NCBI RefSeq assembly: GCF_001999965.1
Contig: NZ_CP019646.1
Coordinates: forward strand, 1,054,001 to 1,118,000
Length of the DNA: 64,000 bases
Origin: Limihaloglobus sulfuriphilus
Lineage (GTDB): Bacteria > Planctomycetota > Phycisphaerae > Sedimentisphaerales > Sedimentisphaeraceae
Direction: 5' to 3'
Shown here: in pieces, positions 47,129-54,573 of the stretch
How positions within the stretch are numbered: the first letter of the stretch is position 1
How the letters are laid out: each line of letters starts with the position of its first letter
The notes under the pieces: model-generated
The model's input: only the letters and a program-made list of their open reading frames with translations
What the model was told of the DNA's origin: nothing
The model's database searches: none
Program-made: the position numbers and the translations under genes

Positions 47129-48199
47129 TTACTTTGGTTCTACAAGCTTAACCGGCAAAACTATATGCTCGCACGGCAAAGACCTGCCCTCTGTTAACTC
47201 TCTGAGTTTGCTAATAAGTTCACTGATAAAAATTTCTTTCTCTTTCATAACACAGGTGTGGGCGTATTTCTGAGGTCGGATATTAAAAATCGCACCTGCC
47301 TCAAAAACAACTTCAATATCTTCATTTAATACAAGATCCTGATTGGCACAAACCTTCTCTACCAGGTTCAGCATATATTCTCCGTCAACAATAATCCCGT
47401 CAGGACTGCTGCCGTTAATAAAGAGCTCATTGATTCTTGCCACTGTCTCCTCAGGGTTGCCATTACAGATTCTGATTTTGATATCAGCCGGAGAAAGGCC
47501 TGCCATACTTGCTGAACCGTAAATTGAATCAATAAATTGATCGGAACCTGCTCTGCCGACATTCTTTATAAGAATCAGCAACTTGCGTCTGCCTCTGTTC
47601 ACAAGATAATTGACTAGAAGCCGGGCAGATTGCGTGCTGTCCCTGTCAGTTGATATGAAAAAATCCTGATCCGAGTAGAGAGTGCCAAAAACTACGGATT
47701 TGATGTTATGCTTATTCAGATAGCTGTACATCTCCCTTGTTCCGCAGATTAGAACAGAGCCAAGAAGGTTACCTCTTTCGATTGCACCGTCAACTATCTC
47801 GCGAAAATAATTAAAACCACCCTCAGAGGGTATCGAAATGAGCTGGATCCCCACATTGCTGAAATTTTCGTATATACATTTACTGATTATATCAAAAGAA
47901 AGAGCCTCTTCCATTCCCGCAGAAAAAAAGACATAAACAGCATTGATTTTAGACATTCGATCTGGTTGGGACACCCCGGGACCTATAAAGGTTCCGCCCC
48001 GAGGCTTTCTTACCAGTTTGTTCTGGCCCGAAAGGATTCGCATAGCCCTATCCGCTGTGGACTGGCTTATACCAAACATAACACTTACTTCATTGGCAGA
48101 AAAATAACGGTCACCCGAACGGAGACCCTTTTTGAGAAAATCCATCTCAATTTGCTTGGCTATTATGCCCGGTTTTCCATTTTTCAGCTCTGTAAGCAT
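47129..48199 (-). CDS. GntR/PBP-type hybrid transcription regulator (locus B)
   Basis: 356 residues. An N-terminal GntR-like winged helix (about 10-75: F-S-A-N-E-V-S-V-M-F-G-I-S-Q-S-T-A-D-R-A-M and R-K-P-R-G-G-T-F-I) is joined to a periplasmic-binding-like sensor domain (about 85-350). It has the same plan as the locus A regulator but low similarity to it. No strong ribosome site is visible before the ATG at 48199. It heads locus B behind a good promoter and probably controls it. Confidence 0.8.
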   Translation of the reverse strand: MLTELKNGKPGIIAKQIEMDFLKKGLRSGDRYFSANEVSVMFGISQSTADRAMRILSGQNKLVRKPRGGTFIGPGVSQPDRMSKINAVYVFFSAGMEEALSFDIISKCIYENFSNVGIQLISIPSEGGFNYFREIVDGAIERGNLLGSVLICGTREMYSYLNKHNIKSVVFGTLYSDQDFFISTDRDSTQSARLLVNYLVNRGRRKLLILIKNVGRAGSDQFIDSIYGSASMAGLSPADIKIRICNGNPEETVARINELFINGSSPDGIIVDGEYMLNLVEKVCANQDLVLNEDIEVVFEAGAIFNIRPQKYAHTCVMKEKEIFISELISKLRELTEGRSLPCEHIVLPVKLVEPK

Positions 48200-48256
48200 A
48201 TGATATTGGCCATTAAAAAAAGGTTTTTACTCTCACGTTTTTATCATCTTTGAATT

Positions 48257-48285
48257 ATTATGACTTATTAGGGTTCAGTTGTCAA
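48257..48285 (-). promoter_or_regulatory. Promoter of locus B
   Basis: On the minus strand: TTGACA (48280-48285), 17-base spacer, CATAAT (48257-48262). Close to the sigma-70 consensus. The start codon is 58 bases further on. An AT-rich inverted repeat (48305-48322, AAATTTT-ATTG-AAAATTT) lies just upstream. Confidence 0.65.
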
Positions 48286-48402
48286 CATAATTCTTCAGAT
48301 ATTTAAATTTTATTGAAAATTTCTTCGTTATCAACCAAAAACCGAAAACTCTTGTACTTGTCAAGAACTTATCGGACCACAATAAATGCCGTTTACGCCT
48401 TA

Positions 48403-48688
48403 ACCCAAGTTTCGCAGTTAGGGGGTTAAATGTGGGTTTTTGATACCGCCAAGGCTGTTGGTTGCCCTCCAAAGGGGTGTTATTTTCTCCGTTGCCGGCT
48501 GTAAATTCTTGGCGGTTTCTGCGGTGGCAGCTCCATTTTAAGATGATGCAGTATCAGGTCATGTTCCGGTTCTGGTTCGGTGAACCTTTCCATCAGAAGC
48601 AGCCTGCCGTCCAGTGTCTCGAAGGCAACATCAAGCATCTGTATCCGGCACAATGTCTCAAGTACTGCCTGCGCGGTCAGTCCCTAAT
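48403..48688 (-). mobile_element. IS1634-type element, right-hand remnant
   Basis: The end repeat ACCCAAGTTTCGCAGTTAGG (48403-48422) resembles the 304-322 repeat. Behind it are the last 68 codons of a transposase. The rest is missing: the sequence breaks at about 48688, where ends of the rve-type element begin. Confidence 0.75.
48480..48685 (-). pseudogene. IS1634-family transposase, C-terminal remnant
   Basis: Minus-strand reading gives G-L-T-A-Q-A-V-L-E-T-L, then R-I-Q-M-L-D-V-A-F-E-T-L-D-G-R, then E-L-P-P-Q-K-P-P-R-I-Y-S to a TAA at 48480-48482. It matches the end of the transposase at 381-2141 at about 75-80 percent by eye, so it comes from a different, older element of the same type. 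Confidence 0.8.
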
Positions 48689-50300
48689 GTAGTTGTTAAG
48701 CAGCAATGAGACCACCTGTACTTGTCAAGCGCTCACGAGACCGCTGAAAAACTCCAGATTTAGCCTTATTTGCTCTTTCACAAGTGTATAGAATTTCTGG
48801 TTTGGCGAAATTTGCGGGACAGGTGTAAGCCAATCGAGACAAAATTTGGGCGTAAAATCGCTCATTTTCTGTGTCAGGATGTACATCCCCCACAAATGAT
48901 TGGAATTGACTTGTTAATTTAATAGTTCTCAACCAGCTTCTTTGAGCCGATATCCAGTAATTCTGGCCTGACAGAAATAGCGTGTTTCAATATTGTCTGG
49001 AACAGTCTTGGCATCACGCTTTGGAGCCTCTTGCAGGTTACCGAAGAATACGTCGTCCGGCCGATTACCGTCTAAAGCCATATGCGGCCTCCAGGAATTG
49101 TACCAAACCTGGAATTCATTGCATAAATCATGCAGATGGTCGATGCCTCTGATGATAAGAACATGATTGAGCCATTCTGATTTTAGGGTTAAATTTGCTC
49201 TTTCAGTTACAGCGATCGAACCTTTCTTTCCGATGGCTCCAAGTCTGTGTTTTATATGGTTGTTATTCTTCAGGCATTCTGCGAAAGCCTCAGATATGAA
49301 TGCACTGCCCTGATCGGAAATGATGTGCTTTGGAGAACCGTACTTCTCGATTGCATCCTCCATGGCATTGACTACCCAACCGGCATTGGGCCCTTCCAAC
49401 GGTACTGCAGCCGTTATCTTGCGTGAGAAGTGATCTATTATTACTACAACATGCACCGCCAATAAGCCCCATTGATAGACCATTGTTGTATCTATCGACC
49501 AGACATGGTTTGGATACCAGGCTGGGATTGAACGAGCCTCGGTTTCATCTTCTGTTTTCTTTGGTTTAGATGCTTTACGTGGTGGTTTTCGCGGTTCCGG
49601 CCTGTTGAGGATATTCCGCACAGTTGAGGCTGAGAGAAATATGCCCAGGAGTTTGAGCTGGTTGGCGACTCTGACCCTGCCCCACCCTGCATTTGATTTT
49701 GTTATCTTCCAGACCAGAGCAGCCAGCTCGGTGGGTGTTATGTTTGCAGGGACAACTGCCTGAACTTTTTCTTCTATATTCTTAAGCCAGCGATAAAGCG
49801 TTGACCTTGCTATGCCGAGGTGCTCGGTGACTCTTCGCCTGGGTATCTGGAAGGTTTCCATATAGCATAGAATGAACAGCTTTTCGCGAATAGTATAGCG
49901 TTTTTTATTGTTCTGCTTTTTAAGAGCCTTCTGCAATATCGATACCTGGGTTTGAAGCTGGCTTACCTTGTCTCGAAGAAAGATAAGCTCTTTATGTTTT
50001 TCCTCAATATCCATACCGGCAAGCCGTTTGAAGCTTCGTTTTCGCGCCCTTCCAGAAAACCCGGCAGCAAGAACCGCGGCCTTCACAATCAACCTCACAG
50101 CAATGTTGATAATCTCGATGTTTTGGGACATATTGTTTTGCTCATAATGCTTAATAAAGGTGTAATTTTTCATAAAACAAGAGCTGAATTATAGTGAATC
50201 TACCCGAAAATGCAAATTATGTATCTAAACACATAAGTGACTGTTTTTCAATGAGATAAACTGTATACCATAGGTGGTCCTACTTCCTCTTGACAACTAC
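48689..50300 (-). mobile_element. rve-type insertion sequence copy 3, complete
   Basis: The right end at 50273-50300, read in reverse, is GTAGTTGTCAAGAGGAAG.... A matching left end GTAGTTGTTAAGCAGCAATG is at 48689-48716 (21 of 28 positions), and a second left-end-like copy GTACTTGTCAAGCGCTCACG starts at 48718. The second one has the internal sequence found in copies 1 and 2. The transposase gene inside is intact, making this the only full copy of the three. Confidence 0.75.
48929..50173 (-). CDS. rve-family transposase (IS3/IS481-like), intact
   Basis: 414 residues. The family start is probably Met-15 (M-S-Q-N-I-E-I-I-N-I, ATG at 50131). A basic coiled-coil region (about 40-100) is followed by a helix-turn-helix (R-R-R-V-T-E-H-L-G-I-A-R-S-T-L-Y-R-W-L). 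The DDE core has D in W-S-I-D-T-T-M, D in I-I-S-D-Q-G-S and E in A-V-T-E-R-A-N-L-T-L-K, with 36 residues between the last two. Unlike classical IS3 elements it is one frame with no frameshift. Reference for the two defective copies in the window. Confidence 0.87.
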   Translation of the reverse strand: MKNYTFIKHYEQNNMSQNIEIINIAVRLIVKAAVLAAGFSGRARKRSFKRLAGMDIEEKHKELIFLRDKVSQLQTQVSILQKALKKQNNKKRYTIREKLFILCYMETFQIPRRRVTEHLGIARSTLYRWLKNIEEKVQAVVPANITPTELAALVWKITKSNAGWGRVRVANQLKLLGIFLSASTVRNILNRPEPRKPPRKASKPKKTEDETEARSIPAWYPNHVWSIDTTMVYQWGLLAVHVVVIIDHFSRKITAAVPLEGPNAGWVVNAMEDAIEKYGSPKHIISDQGSAFISEAFAECLKNNNHIKHRLGAIGKKGSIAVTERANLTLKSEWLNHVLIIRGIDHLHDLCNEFQVWYNSWRPHMALDGNRPDDVFFGNLQEAPKRDAKTVPDNIETRYFCQARITGYRLKEAG

Positions 50301-50386
50301 ATAATATCAGCATAATTCAAGAGAACTATGAATATTTTTACACCACGCCCTAACAGTCAGTATTTTTTGGATGACTGTAAAAGTTA

Positions 50387-52123
50387 CTACTCTCCCATCA
50401 ATTTTTTGATGGTTGGCTCCATTGCTTCTGCCCAGATTTGATATCCTTTTTCGTTTGGATGGATAAGGTCAGGCATTATATCTTTAGACAGTATTTCATT
50501 TTCATCAAGAAACTTATGATTTATATTAAGATAGTATATCCATTTTCCATCAGCTATTTCCGAAGCGATCTTCGAGGCTGTCGCGTTTAAATTCCGCTTG
50601 TATGAAGGCTTCTCGTCTCGAGGAAATATTGAAAGAAGAAGCACCTTGGTCTCGGGCAACTTCGATCTGAGTCTTTTGCATATAGCAATGATGCCGTCAG
50701 CTATTTCCTCGGTCGTGTTTCCGTTTCTAAGATTTGTATTGTTAGTGCCTATCATAACAACTGCAAGTTTTGGATTGATCCCGTCGATCTCACCATTTTC
50801 AAGCCGCCAAAGGACATGCTGGGTACGGTCACCTCCGAAGCCCATATTAACGGCATTTCTGGAACTGTAGTATTCATCCCAAACCGCTTTACCGGTACTG
50901 TCCCAGCGATGAGTGATGGAATCGCCAATCATGATAAGATCGACGTTGCCATTTTTCACACGTTCAACAATATCTTGATGTCGCGGCATCCACCAATCTC
51001 TTTTGGGGTTGTTCTGGGGTACGGGAGTAATCGCAGAATGAACGGCTCCATTTCTGTCTTCGAATAAATGCTTATGAAGCCATGCATACGCAAAAAACCT
51101 TGAGTCCCGCTTAAATGTATGCCCACAGTTTTGCTGGAGCACAGCAAAAGAGCCCCCGCCTTTCTGCTTAAAATAGTCATTTATGACTCTGAAGCCCTCC
51201 AGCTGGTTCGTCCATTTTTCTGCGTAATCTTCCGAGTCATTCGCAGCTTTTATGTGTAAAATTGATCTCGGTGCTGCAGCCATAAGTCCGACATTGAACA
51301 TGTTATGCATGTTTTTAGCGTTATCTGCTTTAAGAAACTGTACGAGACGTTTTTGCTCTTCCCAGATGTATGGAATAAATCTTAATGTGCCCCCTGCATT
51401 GGCCACACCTGCTTTTATTCTGGTATCCATCGGCATCGTATTCATAACCGTCCAGGCGCCTAAGGAATGCCCTATTATTCCTATGTTATCACTGTCAACA
51501 TTATCAAATTCAACCAGCATATCCAATGCCCGCTTTATGTCCCAGATCTGCTTGCCATGAGGGAACCGTGCATTGGGCCACTTCTTGAGCCATTTCTGCT
51601 TAAAGTCTGCAACGTGTTCAAAATTGTATCTGGTAGCCGGTTTGTCTATCAAGACTCTTTCGCCGTATCCGGCCATATCAGGAGCAAAGGTAATAAATCC
51701 AAGTCGAACAAGATCCAGGGCGTGTTGCCTCTGTCTTTTATATTCTTCATCTCTTGAGCTTAGCCCAGCAACGGCCTTTTTGCCCTCTCCTGTTGTCGAA
51801 TGAGGACACAGCACCAGCGGCAGGGGCTTTTCTTTAGTCGGCATAGGCTTTGGGAATAGGATATACGCATATGATTTATCGTCTTTTTCAACCATATAGC
51901 TTACATGCCATCTGTAGTGGTCTTCAAGCTCAACCTTCTCAATTATCTGCATATCAGGATCAACAATGTCGCTTTCCTGAGGCCCCTGGCCCCAATATGC
52001 TTCCAGCCCTTTAACAAGAGCCTCACGCGGAAGGGGTTCCGCCGCTTTTTGATGCCATTGGCCCGCAAAAACAAACGAAACTGAAAATACTAATAAAAGT
52101 ATTGAAATTCTTCTAAAACTCAT
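50387..52123 (-). CDS. Alpha/beta hydrolase fused to SGNH/GDSL esterase
   Basis: 578 residues, signal peptide (M-S-F-R-R-I-S-I-L-L-L...V-F-A). The N-terminal alpha/beta hydrolase (about 20-345) has the nucleophile elbow G-H-S-L-G-A, A-P-D-M-A-G-Y-G-E-R and a His in C-G-H-T-F-K. The C-terminal SGNH domain (about 375-575) has I-G-D-S-I-T-H-R-W, G-G-D-R-T, I-G-T-N-N-T and D-L-I-H-P-N, the four blocks of the PAF-acetylhydrolase-like group. Both appear active. Probably deacetylates glycans at two kinds of positions. Its first third is almost identical in DNA to the next gene. Confidence 0.87.
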   Translation of the reverse strand: MSFRRISILLLVFSVSFVFAGQWHQKAAEPLPREALVKGLEAYWGQGPQESDIVDPDMQIIEKVELEDHYRWHVSYMVEKDDKSYAYILFPKPMPTKEKPLPLVLCPHSTTGEGKKAVAGLSSRDEEYKRQRQHALDLVRLGFITFAPDMAGYGERVLIDKPATRYNFEHVADFKQKWLKKWPNARFPHGKQIWDIKRALDMLVEFDNVDSDNIGIIGHSLGAWTVMNTMPMDTRIKAGVANAGGTLRFIPYIWEEQKRLVQFLKADNAKNMHNMFNVGLMAAAPRSILHIKAANDSEDYAEKWTNQLEGFRVINDYFKQKGGGSFAVLQQNCGHTFKRDSRFFAYAWLHKHLFEDRNGAVHSAITPVPQNNPKRDWWMPRHQDIVERVKNGNVDLIMIGDSITHRWDSTGKAVWDEYYSSRNAVNMGFGGDRTQHVLWRLENGEIDGINPKLAVVMIGTNNTNLRNGNTTEEIADGIIAICKRLRSKLPETKVLLLSIFPRDEKPSYKRNLNATASKIASEIADGKWIYYLNINHKFLDENEILSKDIMPDLIHPNEKGYQIWAEAMEPTIKKLMGE

Positions 52124-52204
52124 GGATATACCTTTATATAACTGAAAACCTGTTGAGTATGGTATCTGTCACCGATTCCGGTTCAAATTCATAAAAAAAA
52201 CAAA

Positions 52205-53356
52205 TCACTCTTCATTTAAAATAGATTTAGCTTTTTCTAAAGAAAGTGTCACATTTTGCCCGAAAAGATGCTTATGCAGCCAGGCGCACGCGAACATCTG
52301 CGCATCTTTTTGAAAAGAATGGCCGCTGTGCTGAAGCAAAACATCGAAATCACCTTCACCGCCGTTAGTGTCTTTCTGTTTATAATAGTCATTTATAATT
52401 CTAAATCCTTCAGCCTGTTTAGCCCAGCTCTCAGCATAGTCGCGGTGGTCATTTTCGGCTTTGATATACAGCATTGGCCGGGGTGCGGTTGCCATGATTC
52501 CAATGTTAAACATATTGTGCATGTTTTTATAAGTATTGCCGGCCTCAAGAAAGGCTTGAAGCCTGCCGTGATCTGTCCATAATTCAGGAATGAAATTCAA
52601 TGTTCCGCCGGCATTGGCCACGCCCGCTTTTATTCTGGCATCCATGGGCATCGTATTCATAACAGTCCAGGCACCCAAAGAATGACCTATTATGCCTATG
52701 TTGTCGGTATCAACAAAATCAAATTCAACCAGCATATCCAGAGCCCGCCGAATGTCCCATATCTGTTTCCCATGAGGGAACCGTGCATCAGGCCATTTCT
52801 TGAGCCATTTCTGTTTAAAATCTTCTACGTGTTCAAAATTGTATCTGCTCGTCGGTTTATCTATCAAAACCCTTTCTCCGTACCCGGCCATATCCGGAGC
52901 AAAAATAATGAACCCGAGACGAACAAGGTAGAGGCCGGTCTGTCTTTGAAGGAGCTTCTGTAATTCTTCTTCAGTGCCGGCTGTTGCGAGTCCTACAACC
53001 GTTTTCTTGCCATATCCATTTGTTGGATGAGGACACAGCACCAGCGGCAGGGACTTTTCTTTAGTCGGCATAGGCTTTGGGAATAGGATATACGCGTATG
53101 ATTTATCGTCTTTTTCAACCATATAGCTTACATGCCATCTGTAGTGGTCTTCAAGCTCAACCTTCTCAATTATCTGCATATCAGGATCAACAATGTCGCT
53201 TTCCTGAGGCCCCTGGCCCCAATATGCTTCCAGCCCTTTAACAAGAGCCTCACGCGGAAGGGGTTCCACCGCTTTTTGATGCCATTGACCCGCAAAAACA
53301 AATGAAACTGAAGACAAAAACACAAATAAACACAGTGGCAACTTGTTGAATATCAT
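52205..53356 (-). CDS. Secreted alpha/beta hydrolase (esterase paralogue 2)
   Basis: About 383 residues from the ATG at 53356, chosen over an upstream frame extension because AAGGA precedes it and a signal peptide starts there. One alpha/beta hydrolase domain: A-P-D-M-A-G-Y-G-E-R, G-H-S-L-G-A, and H-S-G-H-S-F-Q as likely catalytic His. No SGNH part. Related to acetyl-xylan-esterase-like families (exact family not settled). A segment of about 280 bp matches the fusion gene downstream at about 98 percent although the rest has diverged. Confidence 0.85.
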   Translation of the reverse strand: MIFNKLPLCLFVFLSSVSFVFAGQWHQKAVEPLPREALVKGLEAYWGQGPQESDIVDPDMQIIEKVELEDHYRWHVSYMVEKDDKSYAYILFPKPMPTKEKSLPLVLCPHPTNGYGKKTVVGLATAGTEEELQKLLQRQTGLYLVRLGFIIFAPDMAGYGERVLIDKPTSRYNFEHVEDFKQKWLKKWPDARFPHGKQIWDIRRALDMLVEFDFVDTDNIGIIGHSLGAWTVMNTMPMDARIKAGVANAGGTLNFIPELWTDHGRLQAFLEAGNTYKNMHNMFNIGIMATAPRPMLYIKAENDHRDYAESWAKQAEGFRIINDYYKQKDTNGGEGDFDVLLQHSGHSFQKDAQMFACAWLHKHLFGQNVTLSLEKAKSILNEE

Positions 53357-53429
53357 AAATATTTCCTTATATTCTCTATTTTTTGATTTATTTAAGCTAT
53401 CTAAAACAAAGGGATTAGACGCTAACAAA

Positions 53430-54569
53430 TCACTTATCCTCTAAGACGCGTTTAATTTTAGCAATAGAAAGTAATTCATCTTTACCGAATAAATGCTTGT
53501 GAAGCCAGGCGTAAGAGAGCATTTGAGCATCCTGTTTAAATGAATGGCCGTCGTTGTGAAGTAAAATATCAAAGTCACCTTCGCTGCCCTTCTGCTTATA
53601 ATAATCGTTAATTACCCTGAATCCCTCTATCTGATTTTCCCATTTTTTCGCATACTCACGGTGGTCATTAGAGGCTTTTATATACAACATGGGCCTGGGC
53701 GCTGTTGCCATAATCCCAATATTAAACATATTATGCATATTCTTAACATTATTAGCGTTGATGAACTGCAAAAGCTCTTTTTGATCCGTCCAGACTCTGG
53801 GAAGAAAGTTAAATGTCCCGCCAGCATTAGCAACACCGGCTTTAATCCTCGTGTCAAGCGGCATAGTATTCATAACCGTCCAGCCGCCCAATGAATAGCC
53901 AATGATACCAATATTGTCGCTGTCAACAAATTCAAGCTCTACCAGCATATCCAATGCTCTTTGAATATCCCATACCTGTTTGCCGTGCGGCCAGGTCGCC
54001 TTTGGCCATTTTTTGAGCCATTTTTTCTTAAAAGCATCTCTATGCTCAGGGTTATACCTTGTGTTGGGCTTATCCTTTACAACCCTTTCGCCATATCCGG
54101 CCATATCAGGTGCAAATGCTATAAAGCCCAGCCGGACAAGGTCTAAACCATATTGATACTGCTTTAGCCCTTCGGTTGTTATTTCATCTGCCTGGGGCTT
54201 GAAACCTGAGACAAATTTTTTGCCGTCCCCATGTGTGGGATGGGGGCACAGCACCAGAGGCAGCGGCTTATCTTTAGTTGGCATGGGCTTTGGAAGCAAA
54301 AGATATGCGAATGATTTATCGTCGTCTTCAACCATATAGCTTAAATGCCATCTGTAGTGGTCTTCAAGCTCAACCTTCTTAATTATCTGCATATCAGGAT
54401 CAACAATGTCGCCTTCCTGGGGCCCCTGGCCCCAATATGCCTCCAGCGCGTCAACAAGAACTTCTCTGTGCAGCGGTTCTGCCGCTTTCTGGTGTAAATC
54501 TCCCGCGAAAACAGCCGTAACCACCGATAATGTAATAATTAAGAGTGTGAAATATTTATTCAAAGTCAT
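53430..54569 (-). CDS. Secreted alpha/beta hydrolase (esterase paralogue 3)
   Basis: About 379 residues from the ATG at 54569 (M-T-L-N-K-Y-F-T-L-L), which has GAGGAAT eight bases upstream and lies just after the preceding stop. Signal peptide to V-F-A-G. Same family as the two genes downstream: A-P-D-M-A-G-Y-G-E-R, nucleophile elbow G-Y-S-L-G-G, H-N-D-G-H-S-F-K. More diverged than the other two. First of three tandem copies in transcription order. Confidence 0.85.
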   Translation of the reverse strand: MTLNKYFTLLIITLSVVTAVFAGDLHQKAAEPLHREVLVDALEAYWGQGPQEGDIVDPDMQIIKKVELEDHYRWHLSYMVEDDDKSFAYLLLPKPMPTKDKPLPLVLCPHPTHGDGKKFVSGFKPQADEITTEGLKQYQYGLDLVRLGFIAFAPDMAGYGERVVKDKPNTRYNPEHRDAFKKKWLKKWPKATWPHGKQVWDIQRALDMLVELEFVDSDNIGIIGYSLGGWTVMNTMPLDTRIKAGVANAGGTFNFLPRVWTDQKELLQFINANNVKNMHNMFNIGIMATAPRPMLYIKASNDHREYAKKWENQIEGFRVINDYYKQKGSEGDFDILLHNDGHSFKQDAQMLSYAWLHKHLFGKDELLSIAKIKRVLEDK

Positions 54570-54573
54570 AATA

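Noticed and set aside
48305-48322. AT-rich inverted repeat as operator of the locus B regulator
   Set aside because: Low-complexity A/T arms are expected by chance in this region and it lies upstream of the -35 box; kept only as a remark.
50353-50378. Stem-loop (ACAGTCA/TGACTGT) after the esterase fusion gene as terminator
   Set aside because: Only 7 bp with a 12-base loop and no T-run behind it on the minus strand.
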